Part shown: positions 51,649 to 59,813 of the stretch, piece after piece | Position numbering within the stretch: position 1 is the first letter of the stretch | Layout of the letters: every line of letters starts with the position of its first letter | NCBI GenBank assembly: GCA_963676725.1 | Contig: OY781463.1 | Location: 4,092,001 to 4,156,000 of the forward strand | Length of the DNA: 64,000 nucleotides | From: G963662905 sp963676725 | Lineage (GTDB): Bacteria; Bacteroidota; Bacteroidia; Bacteroidales; WRLA01 | Direction of reading: 5' to 3' | The notes under the pieces: model-generated | Seen by the model: only the letters and a program-made list of their open reading frames with translations | Told to the model about the DNA's origin: nothing | Databases searched by the model: none | Program-made: the position numbers and the translations under genes

Positions 51649-53583
51649 TTACTCAAACTCTTCCAGTTTGAGATGCCATTCTTCCCATTCTTCCGTTATA
51701 GAAGACAGTTTGTTTTTCAAGTCTTCATATTCTTTATAAAGACTTCCATCAGAGATTCTTTTTTGGTGCTTTTCCGGACTAGCAAGCATGCTATCATATT
51801 CTTCAATTTTGCCTTCGAGCGACATCATTGACTCTTCACATTTTTCGATGCGTGCAGCAATTTTTCTTTTCTCTCTTTCGGCTTGTTTGCGCTGCTCATA
51901 ATCCATTTTGTTTTTTGAAACAGCACTTTGCTGGTTATTTTCGGCGCGCTTCACGGCCTCTAAATCGCGCAAATGCTCTATGCGCCTAGTTTCCAAAAAT
52001 GTAGATACATCCCCTTTATGCTCCCTGATTTTTTTATTTCTAAATTCAAATACTTTATCGGTTAGTCCTTGCAAAAAGTCACGGTCGTGGGAAACCAAAA
52101 TTAGGTTTCCATCATAGCGGAGCAATGCACTTTTCAGGATATCTTTAGAGCGCATATCTAAATGGTTTGTAGGCTCATCAAGAATCAGCAGATTAACAGG
52201 GAAGAGCAATAAACGCGCTAATGCCAGTCTGGCTTTTTCCCCACCCGAAAGCACCTTCACTTTTTTATCAAGATCTTCGCCCGAGAACAAGAACGAGCCC
52301 AGCAGGCTTTTCACTCGGGCACGCATTTCTCCTACAGCAACTTCGTCGATGCTTTCAAATACTGTTTGCTCAGGATCGAGCATTTTTTCCTGATTTTGGG
52401 CATAATAACCAATTTTCACCTGATGGCCCGGTTTTAATTTCCCGGCAAAATCAATTTCCCCCAAAATCATACGCGCAAGGGTTGTTTTTCCCTCGCCATT
52501 TCGCCCAACAAAGGCAATTTTTTCTCCTTTTGTAATAAGAAACTCAAGATTTTTGAGCACTTCTTTGTCGCCATAGCTTTTTGAAAGCTTTTCGGCTTCA
52601 AGAACAATTTTTCCGCTATGTGGTGCAGGAGGAAAGCGGAAATGGATATTGGCATTATCCATACGGTCTATTTCCACTTTATCCATTTTTTCGAGCATTT
52701 TCACTCTGGACTGCACCTGTTTTGATTTGGTGTTCTTATAGCGAAACCTTTCGATAAACCGCTCAATATCTGCAATTTGTCTCTGCTGATTATTAAAAGC
52801 ATTTATTTGGGATTCACGGCGTTCATCCCTCATCTGCACATAAGCAGAATAACTGGCTTTATAATCTTCAATTTTGCCAAGGCTAATCTCCACGGTACGA
52901 TTCGTTACTGCATCGAGGAATGCCCTATCGTGGGAAACCAGCAAAACGGCACCATAATAATTCACCAAAAAATCTTCAAGCCATTGAATCGATTCAATAT
53001 CAAGATGGTTGGTAGGCTCATCGAGCAAAAGCACAGAAGGGCGTTGCAATAATATCTTTGCCAGCTCAATACGCATTTGCCAACCACCGCTAAAGGTATT
53101 TACGGGCTTGTTAAAATCCTTGCGATCAAAGCCTAAACCCTGCAAAACCTTTTCGAGTGACGCTTCCGCAGAATTTCCTCCGAGCAGATTATATTTTTCT
53201 TCCGTTTCATGAAAGCGCTCGATCAGCTTCAAGTATGATTCAGACTCAAAATCAATGCGTTCCGATAGTTCACTTCCCAATCGGACGCGCTCATCACCCA
53301 GACGGTTTAACTCTGAAAAAGCTTTGCGCGTTTCATCAATGATGCTTAGCTTGCTATTGCTGATCTTCTCTTGAGGCAAATATCCAAAAGTACAGTCTTT
53401 GGGGGCGATAATACTCCCGGATTCCGGCTCCATAATTCGACAAATAATCTTTAGCAAAGTCGATTTTCCGGCACCATTGCGTCCTACCAAACCAATACGA
53501 TCCTTTTCATTAATAAGAAAAGAAGCATTTTTAAAGATGTATTCTCCGGTAAAATGGACAGAGATATTTTGAATGCTTACCAT
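51649..53583 (-). CDS. ABC-F family ATPase (YdiF/Uup-like) with C-terminal coiled coil
   Basis: 644 residues, soluble. Two ABC domains with Walker A GRNGAGKST and GRNGEGKTT (note E for the usual A/S at one position), signatures FSGGWQMRIELAKIL and LSGGEKARLALARLL, and Walker B/D LLLDEPTNHLD and LILDEPTNHLD. The interdomain linker contains FIERFRYKNTKSKQVQSR, and a C-terminal coiled coil (about 540-640) resembles the Uup/YdiF extension. ABC-F proteins act on the ribosome to rescue or tune elongation; housekeeping and resistance types cannot be told apart here. A minus-strand TAAATTTG -7 box at 53613-53620 lies 30 bases upstream of the start. Confidence 0.93.
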   Translation of the reverse strand: MVSIQNISVHFTGEYIFKNASFLINEKDRIGLVGRNGAGKSTLLKIICRIMEPESGSIIAPKDCTFGYLPQEKISNSKLSIIDETRKAFSELNRLGDERVRLGSELSERIDFESESYLKLIERFHETEEKYNLLGGNSAEASLEKVLQGLGFDRKDFNKPVNTFSGGWQMRIELAKILLQRPSVLLLDEPTNHLDIESIQWLEDFLVNYYGAVLLVSHDRAFLDAVTNRTVEISLGKIEDYKASYSAYVQMRDERRESQINAFNNQQRQIADIERFIERFRYKNTKSKQVQSRVKMLEKMDKVEIDRMDNANIHFRFPPAPHSGKIVLEAEKLSKSYGDKEVLKNLEFLITKGEKIAFVGRNGEGKTTLARMILGEIDFAGKLKPGHQVKIGYYAQNQEKMLDPEQTVFESIDEVAVGEMRARVKSLLGSFLFSGEDLDKKVKVLSGGEKARLALARLLLFPVNLLILDEPTNHLDMRSKDILKSALLRYDGNLILVSHDRDFLQGLTDKVFEFRNKKIREHKGDVSTFLETRRIEHLRDLEAVKRAENNQQSAVSKNKMDYEQRKQAEREKRKIAARIEKCEESMMSLEGKIEEYDSMLASPEKHQKRISDGSLYKEYEDLKNKLSSITEEWEEWHLKLEEFE

Positions 53584-53689
53584 AAAAACGATTGCCTTTT
53601 AAAGATTTTCCACAAATTTAGTGAATTTCGTCCAGCAGCTTGTTCTCCCTGAATAAAGACATCTGTTTCAGGAAAAGCCGGCCTTTATA

Positions 53690-54253
53690 TTATTTATTAT
53701 TATATGCGTTCATTGTTCTGGAGACACCCGAAAGGATAAAGCTTTTCACAATATCTACGGCAAGTGGGAGTCGTTTTTGAAGCATTTCCTTTTCTTCAGC
53801 AGACCAGGATCCAAGCACATAGTCAATTTGTCTTCCTTTAGGGTAATCATTTCCGATACCAAACCTAAGGCGTGGAAAAACATTATTTCCAATGGATTCG
53901 ATAATGTGGTTCATCCCATTATGCGATCCCCCACTCCCTTTTGGTCGCAGTCGAAGCACTCCCGATTCAAGATCCAGTTCATCAACCACCACCAAAGAAT
54001 TTTCCACTTCAATTTTCTCTGTATTTAGCCAGTATTTATATGCTTTTCCACTTAAGTTCATATATGTAGAAGGCTTAATAATAAAGACCTGCCTTCCTTT
54101 TAAGCGTGCTTTGGCCACAGAGGCTAGTCGCCCGGGTACAAATTCAGCTTTTAGCTCGGCAGCAAGAGCATCTGCCACCAAAAAACCAATATTATGTCGG
54201 GTATTGGCATATTCTGCGCCTATATTTCCCAGTCCTGCAATCAGGTACTTCAT
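53690..54253 (-). CDS. pth: Peptidyl-tRNA hydrolase
   Basis: 187 residues, typical length. Catalytic H20 lies in YANTRHNIGF, with N10 in AGLGNIG; KPSTYMNLSGKA and the GGSHNGMNHIIESIG loop are hallmark segments. Pth frees tRNA from dropped-off peptidyl-tRNA. It follows rplY and prs, a gene order (prs, rplY/ctc, pth) found in many bacteria, although a terminator-like hairpin at 54265-54309 lies between rplY and pth. Confidence 0.97.
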   Translation of the reverse strand: MKYLIAGLGNIGAEYANTRHNIGFLVADALAAELKAEFVPGRLASVAKARLKGRQVFIIKPSTYMNLSGKAYKYWLNTEKIEVENSLVVVDELDLESGVLRLRPKGSGGSHNGMNHIIESIGNNVFPRLRFGIGNDYPKGRQIDYVLGSWSAEEKEMLQKRLPLAVDIVKSFILSGVSRTMNAYNNK

Positions 54254-54264
54254 AATGCATCAAT

Positions 54265-54309
54265 GAAAAAAGGCTGTTTTGCTGCCCTTTGGACAATCAA
54301 AACAGCCTT
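54265..54309 (-). terminator. Intrinsic terminator between rplY and pth
   Basis: On the minus strand AAGGCTGTTTTG pairs perfectly with CAAAACAGCCTT (12 bp, 54298-54309 with 54270-54281) around a 16-base loop, followed by a T-run. It ends only 11 bases before the pth ATG, so pth is either read through or has its own start within the hairpin region. Confidence 0.85.
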
Positions 54310-54328
54310 GTATTTATTTTTGAATAAT

Positions 54329-54925
54329 TTATTCAGCAGCTTCTTCTTCGCCTTCTTCTTCCTCTGCATCAACAGAAGAAACACCTCTAGCGGATTTAAC
54401 ACCAACAACCATTGAACTAGCAGGATCAACAAAGGTAAGTTTATCAATTGCAAGGTCACGGATACGGATTCCTTGGCCAATATCGAGTGGGGAAATATCC
54501 ACTTCAATAGCATCAGGAATATGCTCGAGCAATCCATTTACAACAATTTTACGCATTCTCTTAAGAACGCGCCCACCTTTGATAACGCCTTTTGCAGAAC
54601 CAACAACATAAACAGGCAGACCTACGGTGATCTTTTTCCCTTCAAAGCATTCTTGGAAATCTACGTGAATTGCTAAGTCTGTAATTGGGTGATACTGAAG
54701 ATCTTTAACGATTGCCTTATGCAATTTACCGTCAATAGTCAGTTCAACTAGATAAACCTCAGGAGTAAAGAGGATTTTATCCAGTTCTTTAATAGAAACA
54801 GTAAAATGGATTTGTTTTTCGCCTCCATAAAGAACACAAGGGACTTGACCTTCCCTACGGTTTTTCTTTGCTTCTTTCTTCCCTACGTTCTCGCGAAGAG
54901 AACCGCTCATAGAAAAAACTTTCAT
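54329..54925 (-). CDS. rplY: 50S ribosomal protein bL25 (CTC/TL5 type)
   Basis: 198 residues, the longer two-domain form. The N-terminal 5S-rRNA-binding domain (about 1-95; REGQVPCVLYGG, VKDLQYHPITDLAIHVDF) is followed by the CTC beta-domain (about 100-180) and an acidic tail (EEEEGEEEAAE). It binds 5S rRNA in the large subunit. It starts 20 bases after the prs stop and is probably co-transcribed with it. Confidence 0.96.
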   Translation of the reverse strand: MKVFSMSGSLRENVGKKEAKKNRREGQVPCVLYGGEKQIHFTVSIKELDKILFTPEVYLVELTIDGKLHKAIVKDLQYHPITDLAIHVDFQECFEGKKITVGLPVYVVGSAKGVIKGGRVLKRMRKIVVNGLLEHIPDAIEVDISPLDIGQGIRIRDLAIDKLTFVDPASSMVVGVKSARGVSSVDAEEEEGEEEAAE

Positions 54926-54945
54926 AATAAAATTGAATTAAATAA

Positions 54946-55893
54946 TTAAACTTGTGTATTAAACTTAAAGTGAGAACTAATCGATTTGTATTTATGCACT
55001 CTTGAAATCACATCTGCGAAGATGTCGCAGGTGGATAATACCTTAATACGCGCTTGCCCTTCTTTGATTGGAATTGTATCGGCAACAATTGCCTCTTCAA
55101 TAGCGCTATTGGCTATACGCTCATAGGCTTCACCGGAGAAAACCGGATGAGTACAAATGGAGCGCACTGAATTTGCTCCTGCTTCTTTCATAATATCAGC
55201 AGCCATTGTTATTGTACCAGCAGTATCAATAATGTCATCAACGAGCACAACATCTTTTCCTTCAACATCCCCAATAATCGTCATCTGATCTACTTTATTG
55301 GCGCGGGTACGTTGCTTATAACACATAACCAGCTCAGAATTCAACATTTTGGCATAAGCAGCAGCCCGTTTTGTTCCTCCTGTATCGGGGGAAGCGATCA
55401 CTAAATTGGGAAGCTCAAGACTGGCCAAATATGGAATAAAAATGGAGCTTGCAAAAAGGTGATCCACAGGGACATTAAAAAAGCCCTGAATCTGATCGGA
55501 ATGCAAATCCATTGTTATTACACGTGTTACGCCTGCTGCTGTAAGCAAATCGGCGACAAGTTTTGACCCAATAGAAACACGGGGTTTGTCTTTTCTGTCC
55601 TGACGCGCAAAACCAAAATATGGAATTACTGCGATAATCCTACGGGCAGAAGCTCTGCGTGCGGCGTCAACCATAAGGAGTAATTCCATTAGGTTGTCCG
55701 CAGGAGCAAATGTCGATTGGATAATAAAAACATCATCGCCCCTAAGGGTATATTCAAAAGAAGGCTGATATTCGCCATCGCTAAAAGTGGTGGTCTTCAC
55801 TTCGCCCAATTCTTGCCCATTAGAGGCCGCAATTTTCTCTGCAAGATACTTTGTTGCTCTTCCTGAAAAAATCTGTACTTTTGGTTTTGCCAT
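54946..55893 (-). CDS. prs: Ribose-phosphate pyrophosphokinase (PRPP synthetase)
   Basis: 315 residues, standard class I length. The flexible ATP loop FARQDRKDKPRVSIGSK, the divalent-metal region MDLHSDQIQGFF and the PRPP-binding loop VLVDDIIDTAGT are intact. It makes PRPP from ribose-5-phosphate and ATP for nucleotide, His and Trp synthesis. It is first of the prs-rplY-pth cluster and has a well-formed promoter (55928-55958). Confidence 0.97.
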   Translation of the reverse strand: MAKPKVQIFSGRATKYLAEKIAASNGQELGEVKTTTFSDGEYQPSFEYTLRGDDVFIIQSTFAPADNLMELLLMVDAARRASARRIIAVIPYFGFARQDRKDKPRVSIGSKLVADLLTAAGVTRVITMDLHSDQIQGFFNVPVDHLFASSIFIPYLASLELPNLVIASPDTGGTKRAAAYAKMLNSELVMCYKQRTRANKVDQMTIIGDVEGKDVVLVDDIIDTAGTITMAADIMKEAGANSVRSICTHPVFSGEAYERIANSAIEEAIVADTIPIKEGQARIKVLSTCDIFADVISRVHKYKSISSHFKFNTQV

Positions 55894-55927
55894 GATTATT
55901 AATGCTTTCGGGTCATTTATTGGGCTG

Positions 55928-55958
55928 CAAAATTACACTTAATTTCAAAGGATTCAAA
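55928..55958 (-). promoter_or_regulatory. Consensus Bacteroidota promoter for prs
   Basis: On the minus strand TTTG (55955-55958) is followed 19 bases later by TAATTTTG (55928-55935), an exact match to TTTG-N17-21-TAnnTTTG. Transcription would start near 55921, about 28 bases before the prs ATG. Confidence 0.8.
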
Positions 55959-55973
55959 TTATCGGTCACTTTA

Positions 55974-56003
55974 TTTGTAAGTTCAAATAATTTTATATCT
56001 TTG
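55974..56003 (+). promoter_or_regulatory. Consensus Bacteroidota promoter for tRNA-Leu
   Basis: TTTG (55974-55977), an 18-base spacer and TATCTTTG (55996-56003) match the phylum consensus exactly. The predicted start near 56010 is about 24 bases before the mature tRNA. It lies back to back with the prs promoter. Confidence 0.8.
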
Positions 56004-56033
56004 CACACCTCAAAAAACGCACAAATACGTATT

Positions 56034-56117
56034 GCCCGGATGGCGGAATTGGTAGACGCGTTGGTCTCAAAAACCAATGAGGTAACACTCGTGCCGGTTC
56101 GATCCCGGCTCCGGGTA
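56034..56117 (+). tRNA. tRNA-Leu (anticodon CAA)
   Basis: 84 bases fold as a class II tRNA. The acceptor stem is GCCCGGA/TCCGGGT with discriminator A at 56117. The D-loop contains AATTGGTAGAC. The anticodon stem TTGGT/ACCAA encloses loop CTCAAAA, giving CAA for UUG codons. The long variable arm is characteristic of Leu/Ser, and the T-loop contains GGTTCGATCCC. CCA is not encoded. A strong promoter precedes it and a strong terminator follows. Confidence 0.95.
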
Positions 56118-56124
56118 CTTTTTT

Positions 56125-56162
56125 AAACCCAGTCAATTGGTTATCAATTGGCTGGGTTTTTT
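56125..56162 (+). terminator. Intrinsic terminator after tRNA-Leu
   Basis: A stem of 14-15 pairs, AACCCAGTCAATTG against CAATTGGCTGGGTT with one T-G pair, a 5-base loop (56140-56144) and a T-tail. It starts 8 bases after the tRNA. Confidence 0.93.
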
Positions 56163-56730
56163 GCTTTTAGGCTTAGATACCGTTTTACAACAAATTTGCT
56201 GTTTTTGCGAGAATTGTCGCCTCACTTTTTTACCCGCAAAGAAAAACAAAAGGTATACCGCCGACACTTAAACCTCAGAGAGATATGGTAAAAACACCCG
56301 GTCAAAATAATAAAAACTATCCTGAAAATTTTACTATAAAACTCTTGTCGACTGTATTAGCAACTTATCACGGAATCGTATTTGGGTTTTATCCTATTTA
56401 AAAAAGATCGACTTAATAAACGATCCTATACCATATTGGAAATTTTATTTCACTCCATGCATCATACAGTGATCGTTTTGGCTGATCCCTTTTTCTATTC
56501 CGAGCGTAAAGTGCTTCAAAAGAAATAGATCCCTTTTTTAGTATTCGAAATAGCTTTATCTAATCCTGAAAGCCCGAGTGCATTTTTTCTTCAGGATTTT
56601 ATAGGCCGCTAACAATGATTCACGCATTCATCATGAGAGTGCAAAAACAATAAACCAAAAAAAACTTGCATAACTCAATAAAAATCTTATACTAAGATCA
56701 GATATTTATCAATTAAAAAGAATTATTTTT
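56163..56730. other. Unexplained 568-base gap with no supported gene
   Basis: No frame on either strand shows convincing coding character. The longest plus-strand frame with an ATG is 38 codons (56285-56401, begins MVKTPGQNNK, ends GFYPI), of no family I recognise. Base composition is AT-rich throughout. The downstream GNAT start is preceded by a TATTTTTA that may serve as a -7 element but lies very close to the ATG. It could be a decayed gene or a long leader. Confidence 0.5.
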
Positions 56731-57177
56731 ATGGTTGAAACAAAATTTTTTAACGTAACAAACAAACCGAACTCAAAAGAAAAAGAAAGCATTATAAGCT
56801 TCCTGTACGAAAACCTGCAAGAATACGGCGACCCAAAATCGGATATAGAAAAAGCTGTAGATTATGCATTAAAAGAAACTACTTCTTTTGGTGGGTTCCT
56901 TTTGGTGTCTTATCTGGAAAATGAAATTTCGGGCGTAGTCGTCGTGAATCAAACAGGGATGAAAGATTATATCCCGGAAAACATACTTGTTTATATTGCA
57001 ACACACAAAATGCACAGAGGAAAAGGCATTGGCAAAGAATTGATGAAAAAAACCATTGATTTTGCAAAAGGCAGTATTGCATTGCATGTTGAGCCCGAAA
57101 ATCCTGCAAGGCATCTCTATGAAAAAGTGGGTTTTAGCAGTAAATACATTGAAATGAGATACAAAAAGGAGAAATAA
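56731..57177 (+). CDS. GNAT-family N-acetyltransferase
   Basis: 148 residues, a single GNAT fold. Motif A, the acetyl-CoA loop, reads HKMHRGKGIGKELM (about 90-103); motif B-like text NPARHLYEKVGF (about 128-139) is typical. GNAT enzymes transfer acetyl groups to amines of amino acids, peptides or small molecules. The stop overlaps the next start as TAATG, so it is translationally coupled to a PLP-dependent amino-acid racemase. An amino-acid-derived acceptor is therefore likely, though inferred from context only. Confidence 0.9.
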   Translation: MVETKFFNVTNKPNSKEKESIISFLYENLQEYGDPKSDIEKAVDYALKETTSFGGFLLVSYLENEISGVVVVNQTGMKDYIPENILVYIATHKMHRGKGIGKELMKKTIDFAKGSIALHVEPENPARHLYEKVGFSSKYIEMRYKKEK

Positions 57178-58259
57178 TGGCATTTGTAACTTTAGATATA
57201 AAAAAACTAAAATCAAATTTTGACTACCTCAATACACTCTTTAAAAAGAATGGCATTGAATGGTCTATCGTATCAAAAATGTTGAGTGGCAATAAACTGT
57301 TTTTAACAGAGCTCTTAAAATTTGATATGCGGCAAATCTGCGACTCTCGTGTAACCAATTTAAAAGTGATCAAATCAATCAATCCCAGAATTGAAACGAT
57401 TTATATTAAACCGCCGGCGAAACGCTCAATATCAAATATTGTTAAGTATGCTGATATCAGCATGAATACCGAAATCACAACAATCAAACTTTTATCGAAA
57501 GAAGCAAAAAAACAAAACAAAACGCATAAAATTATTATTATGATCGAGCTTGGCGAACTCAGGGAAGGCGTTTTGGGCGAAGATTTTATCGCCTTTTATG
57601 AAAGTGTTTTCAAATTAGAAAACATACAAGTTGTGGGCATTGGGGCAAATTTATCGTGTTTATATGGCGTATTGCCAAACCATGATAAATTAATTCAGCT
57701 AAGTTTATACGAACAATTAATTGAAGCCAAATTCAACAAACAAATTCCATATGTCTCCGGTGGTTCTTCGGTAACAATTCCCCTAATTTTTCAAAATCTT
57801 TTGCCAAAAGGAATCAATCATTTCAGGGTAGGTGAAACCTTATTTTTAGGTACCGATGTGTACAACAACACAAAATTCAAAAAAATGCACTCGGATGTGT
57901 TTTGTTTGTATTCCGAAATCATCGAACTCACCGAAAAGCCGGTTGTTCCAATGGGCGACTTTGGGACAAATGTTGAAGGAGAGAGTTATCAATTTGATCA
58001 AACCGATATCGGTGAAACATCGAATCGGGCAATTATTGATTTAGGGCTTCTCGATGTTGAGGTAAATCATCTTGAATTAGTTGATAAAAGCCTGACCTTG
58101 GCAGGAGCCAGCTCCGATATGATCATAATTGACCTAGGCGAAAACAAAAAGAAATATCAAGTGGGCGACCTCATTGAATTTAAGTTGGATTATATGGGAA
58201 TTCTCAGGATCATTAATTCGAAATATATTGAAAAAAAGATAAAAAACGGCAGTGAATAA
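57177..58259 (+). CDS. PLP-dependent amino-acid racemase (alanine/ornithine racemase family)
   Basis: 360 residues with an alanine-racemase-type N-terminal barrel. The putative PLP lysine is K34 in WSIVSKMLSG; the phosphate-binding region includes YVSGGSSVTIPL and FRVGETLFLG. The C-terminal beta domain contains the RAIIDLGLLDV and DYMGILRIINS segments. It resembles the ornithine racemase/YhfX branch more than canonical Alr, which is longer with a different lysine context. It would interconvert an L- and D-amino acid in the cytoplasm. The gene overlaps the GNAT stop by one base. Substrate is unknown; alanine, ornithine and others are possible. Confidence 0.85.
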   Translation: MAFVTLDIKKLKSNFDYLNTLFKKNGIEWSIVSKMLSGNKLFLTELLKFDMRQICDSRVTNLKVIKSINPRIETIYIKPPAKRSISNIVKYADISMNTEITTIKLLSKEAKKQNKTHKIIIMIELGELREGVLGEDFIAFYESVFKLENIQVVGIGANLSCLYGVLPNHDKLIQLSLYEQLIEAKFNKQIPYVSGGSSVTIPLIFQNLLPKGINHFRVGETLFLGTDVYNNTKFKKMHSDVFCLYSEIIELTEKPVVPMGDFGTNVEGESYQFDQTDIGETSNRAIIDLGLLDVEVNHLELVDKSLTLAGASSDMIIIDLGENKKKYQVGDLIEFKLDYMGILRIINSKYIEKKIKNGSE

Positions 58260-58576
58260 AAGAAACTAGCCCTTTGTAATCTAGAATATTTTAGGGGGTT
58301 CATTCTGCGCTTCGGGCAATTAGAAATAGCAGGAAATAAATTTCTTGGGAAAATTTTTACGCCCTATTGAAAGAACAAAACATCAAACAAATAAAATGGC
58401 CGCGACTACATAATTGATTCTATCAATTAATTCTTCGCGGCCATTTATTGAGCCACCTCAGCAAGTTTTCGCCCCATTAAATTGAACGCAAAAAGTTATA
58501 ATTTCAGGAAATTTTCCTTTTTTTTTGCGCCCCTTAAATGCCGAATGCTACCTTTGTGGAAATAATAGTTTTTTTC
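58260..58576 (+). other. Intergenic region: composite hairpin and promoter of the aminotransferase gene
   Basis: 317 bases. A two-tier hairpin (58394-58446) has an outer 11-bp stem AAATGGCCGCG/CGCGGCCATTT, 7-base internal loops on both sides, and an inner 7-bp stem AATTGAT/ATCAATT with a 3-base loop. There is only a weak T-tail. Downstream, TTTG (58524-58527), 21 bases, then TACCTTTG (58549-58556) forms a consensus promoter. Nothing coding is evident. Confidence 0.65.
58524..58556 (+). promoter_or_regulatory. Bacteroidota promoter for the aminotransferase gene
   Basis: TTTG-N21-TACCTTTG matches the phylum consensus at the upper spacing limit. It overlaps the longer open frame beginning at 58538, so translation should start at the ATG at 58577, leaving a leader of about 14 bases. 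Confidence 0.7.
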
Positions 58577-59710
58577 ATGAAAAAGGCCCATCATATCCCA
58601 TTCAATAAACCCTATTTTTCTGGACAGGAAGCCCATAATATGACTGTTGGGGCAGCAAGTGGCAAGATTTCCGGAAACGGGATGTTTACCCAAAAATGCC
58701 ATAACTTTTTTGAAGACAATGGTTTTGATAAAGTTTTACTGACTACAAGTTGCACTGATGCCCTGGAAATGAGCGCGCTGCTTTGCAGGATTGAGCCGGG
58801 CGACGAAGTGATTATGCCTTCGTATACATTCGTTTCTACGGCAACAGCTTTTGTACTGCGAGGCGCAAATATTATTTTTGCAGACAGCCAGCCCGATCAT
58901 CCCAATATTGATCCTGATCATATCGAAGAACTCATAACCCCGAAAACAAAAGCTCTAGTTGTGGTGCATTATGCCGGTGTTGCCTGCGATATGGATCGTA
59001 TTATAAAACTATCGCAAAAGCATGGTTTTAAAGTTATTGAAGACGCAGCACATGCCTACGACAGCTTTTATAAGGGAAAACCATTGGGAAGCATTGGCGA
59101 TTTTGGAACATTTAGCTTTCACGAAACAAAAAATATTATTTCCGGTGAAGGAGGTTTGCTGAGCATTAATAATGCTTCTTGTCGTGCACGTGCCGAAATC
59201 CTCTGGGAAAAAGGGACCAATCGTGCGGCATTTGCGCGTGGTGAAGTGGCAAAATACGAATGGGTCGATCTGGGTTCATCATTTCTCCCCCCGGAAATGG
59301 TTGGGGCTTTTTTGTATGCACAATTAGAAGCCTCAGGTAAAATCCAAAAAATGCGCATATCGATTGAAGAACGATATCACTCGAACTTAGACCCTCTGGC
59401 CGAAAAAGGCTTATTCCATATTCCTAAACTCCCTGATTATGCAAGCCGAAACGGGAATATGTTTTATCTGGTCTGTCATTCTAAAAAAGAACGCGACGCA
59501 CTCATACAATATCTACGCAAAAAAAATGTACACGCGGTTTTTCATTATCTGCCTTTACACGAGAGCCCTTATTATAAAGACAAATACCACGGACGAAAAT
59601 TGATCAATGCCGAACGATATTCTGACTGTATTATCCGCTTCCCTTTCTACAATGAATTGAGCATAAATGATATTGACCTAGTTTGCGATCTGGTACAGAA
59701 ATTCTACTAA
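58577..59710 (+). CDS. rffA: dTDP-4-amino-4,6-dideoxygalactose transaminase (WecE/RffA type)
   Basis: 377 residues from ATG 58577 (MKKAHHIPFNKP); the ATG at 58538 lies within the promoter. A DegT/DnrJ/EryC1 fold-type I aminotransferase: PLP-lysine K185 in SFHETKNIISGEGG, VIEDAAHAY for the cofactor Asp, GSSFLPPEMVGAFL, and the WecE-like N-terminus IPFNKPYFSGQE. The family forms TDP-Fuc4N for glycan or O-antigen synthesis using glutamate as amino donor. No other nucleotide-sugar genes are adjacent, which is unusual. The close paralogue FdtB cannot be excluded. Confidence 0.9.
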   Translation: MKKAHHIPFNKPYFSGQEAHNMTVGAASGKISGNGMFTQKCHNFFEDNGFDKVLLTTSCTDALEMSALLCRIEPGDEVIMPSYTFVSTATAFVLRGANIIFADSQPDHPNIDPDHIEELITPKTKALVVVHYAGVACDMDRIIKLSQKHGFKVIEDAAHAYDSFYKGKPLGSIGDFGTFSFHETKNIISGEGGLLSINNASCRARAEILWEKGTNRAAFARGEVAKYEWVDLGSSFLPPEMVGAFLYAQLEASGKIQKMRISIEERYHSNLDPLAEKGLFHIPKLPDYASRNGNMFYLVCHSKKERDALIQYLRKKNVHAVFHYLPLHESPYYKDKYHGRKLINAERYSDCIIRFPFYNELSINDIDLVCDLVQKFY

Positions 59711-59764
59711 AAGCGTGTATTTAGCCACAAAAACATAACAATTAAGCACGAAAACTTTTTTCTG

Positions 59765-59796
59765 CTTGATTATCTGTTATGAATCCACTATTTTTG
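59765..59796 (+). promoter_or_regulatory. Promoter for the surface lipoprotein gene
   Basis: CTTG (59765-59768), a 20-base spacer and TATTTTTG (59789-59796): the -7 is exact and the -33 has one mismatch. The predicted start near 59803 is only about 10 bases before the ATG at 59814 and rules out the longer frame from 59766. Confidence 0.6.
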
Positions 59797-59813
59797 AAAC
59801 AAAAAGCAATACC

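Noticed and set aside
55902..56126. 74-codon plus-strand frame across the tRNA-Leu region
   Set aside because: It overlaps the tRNA gene and both promoters and is not protein-like; the tRNA explains the sequence.
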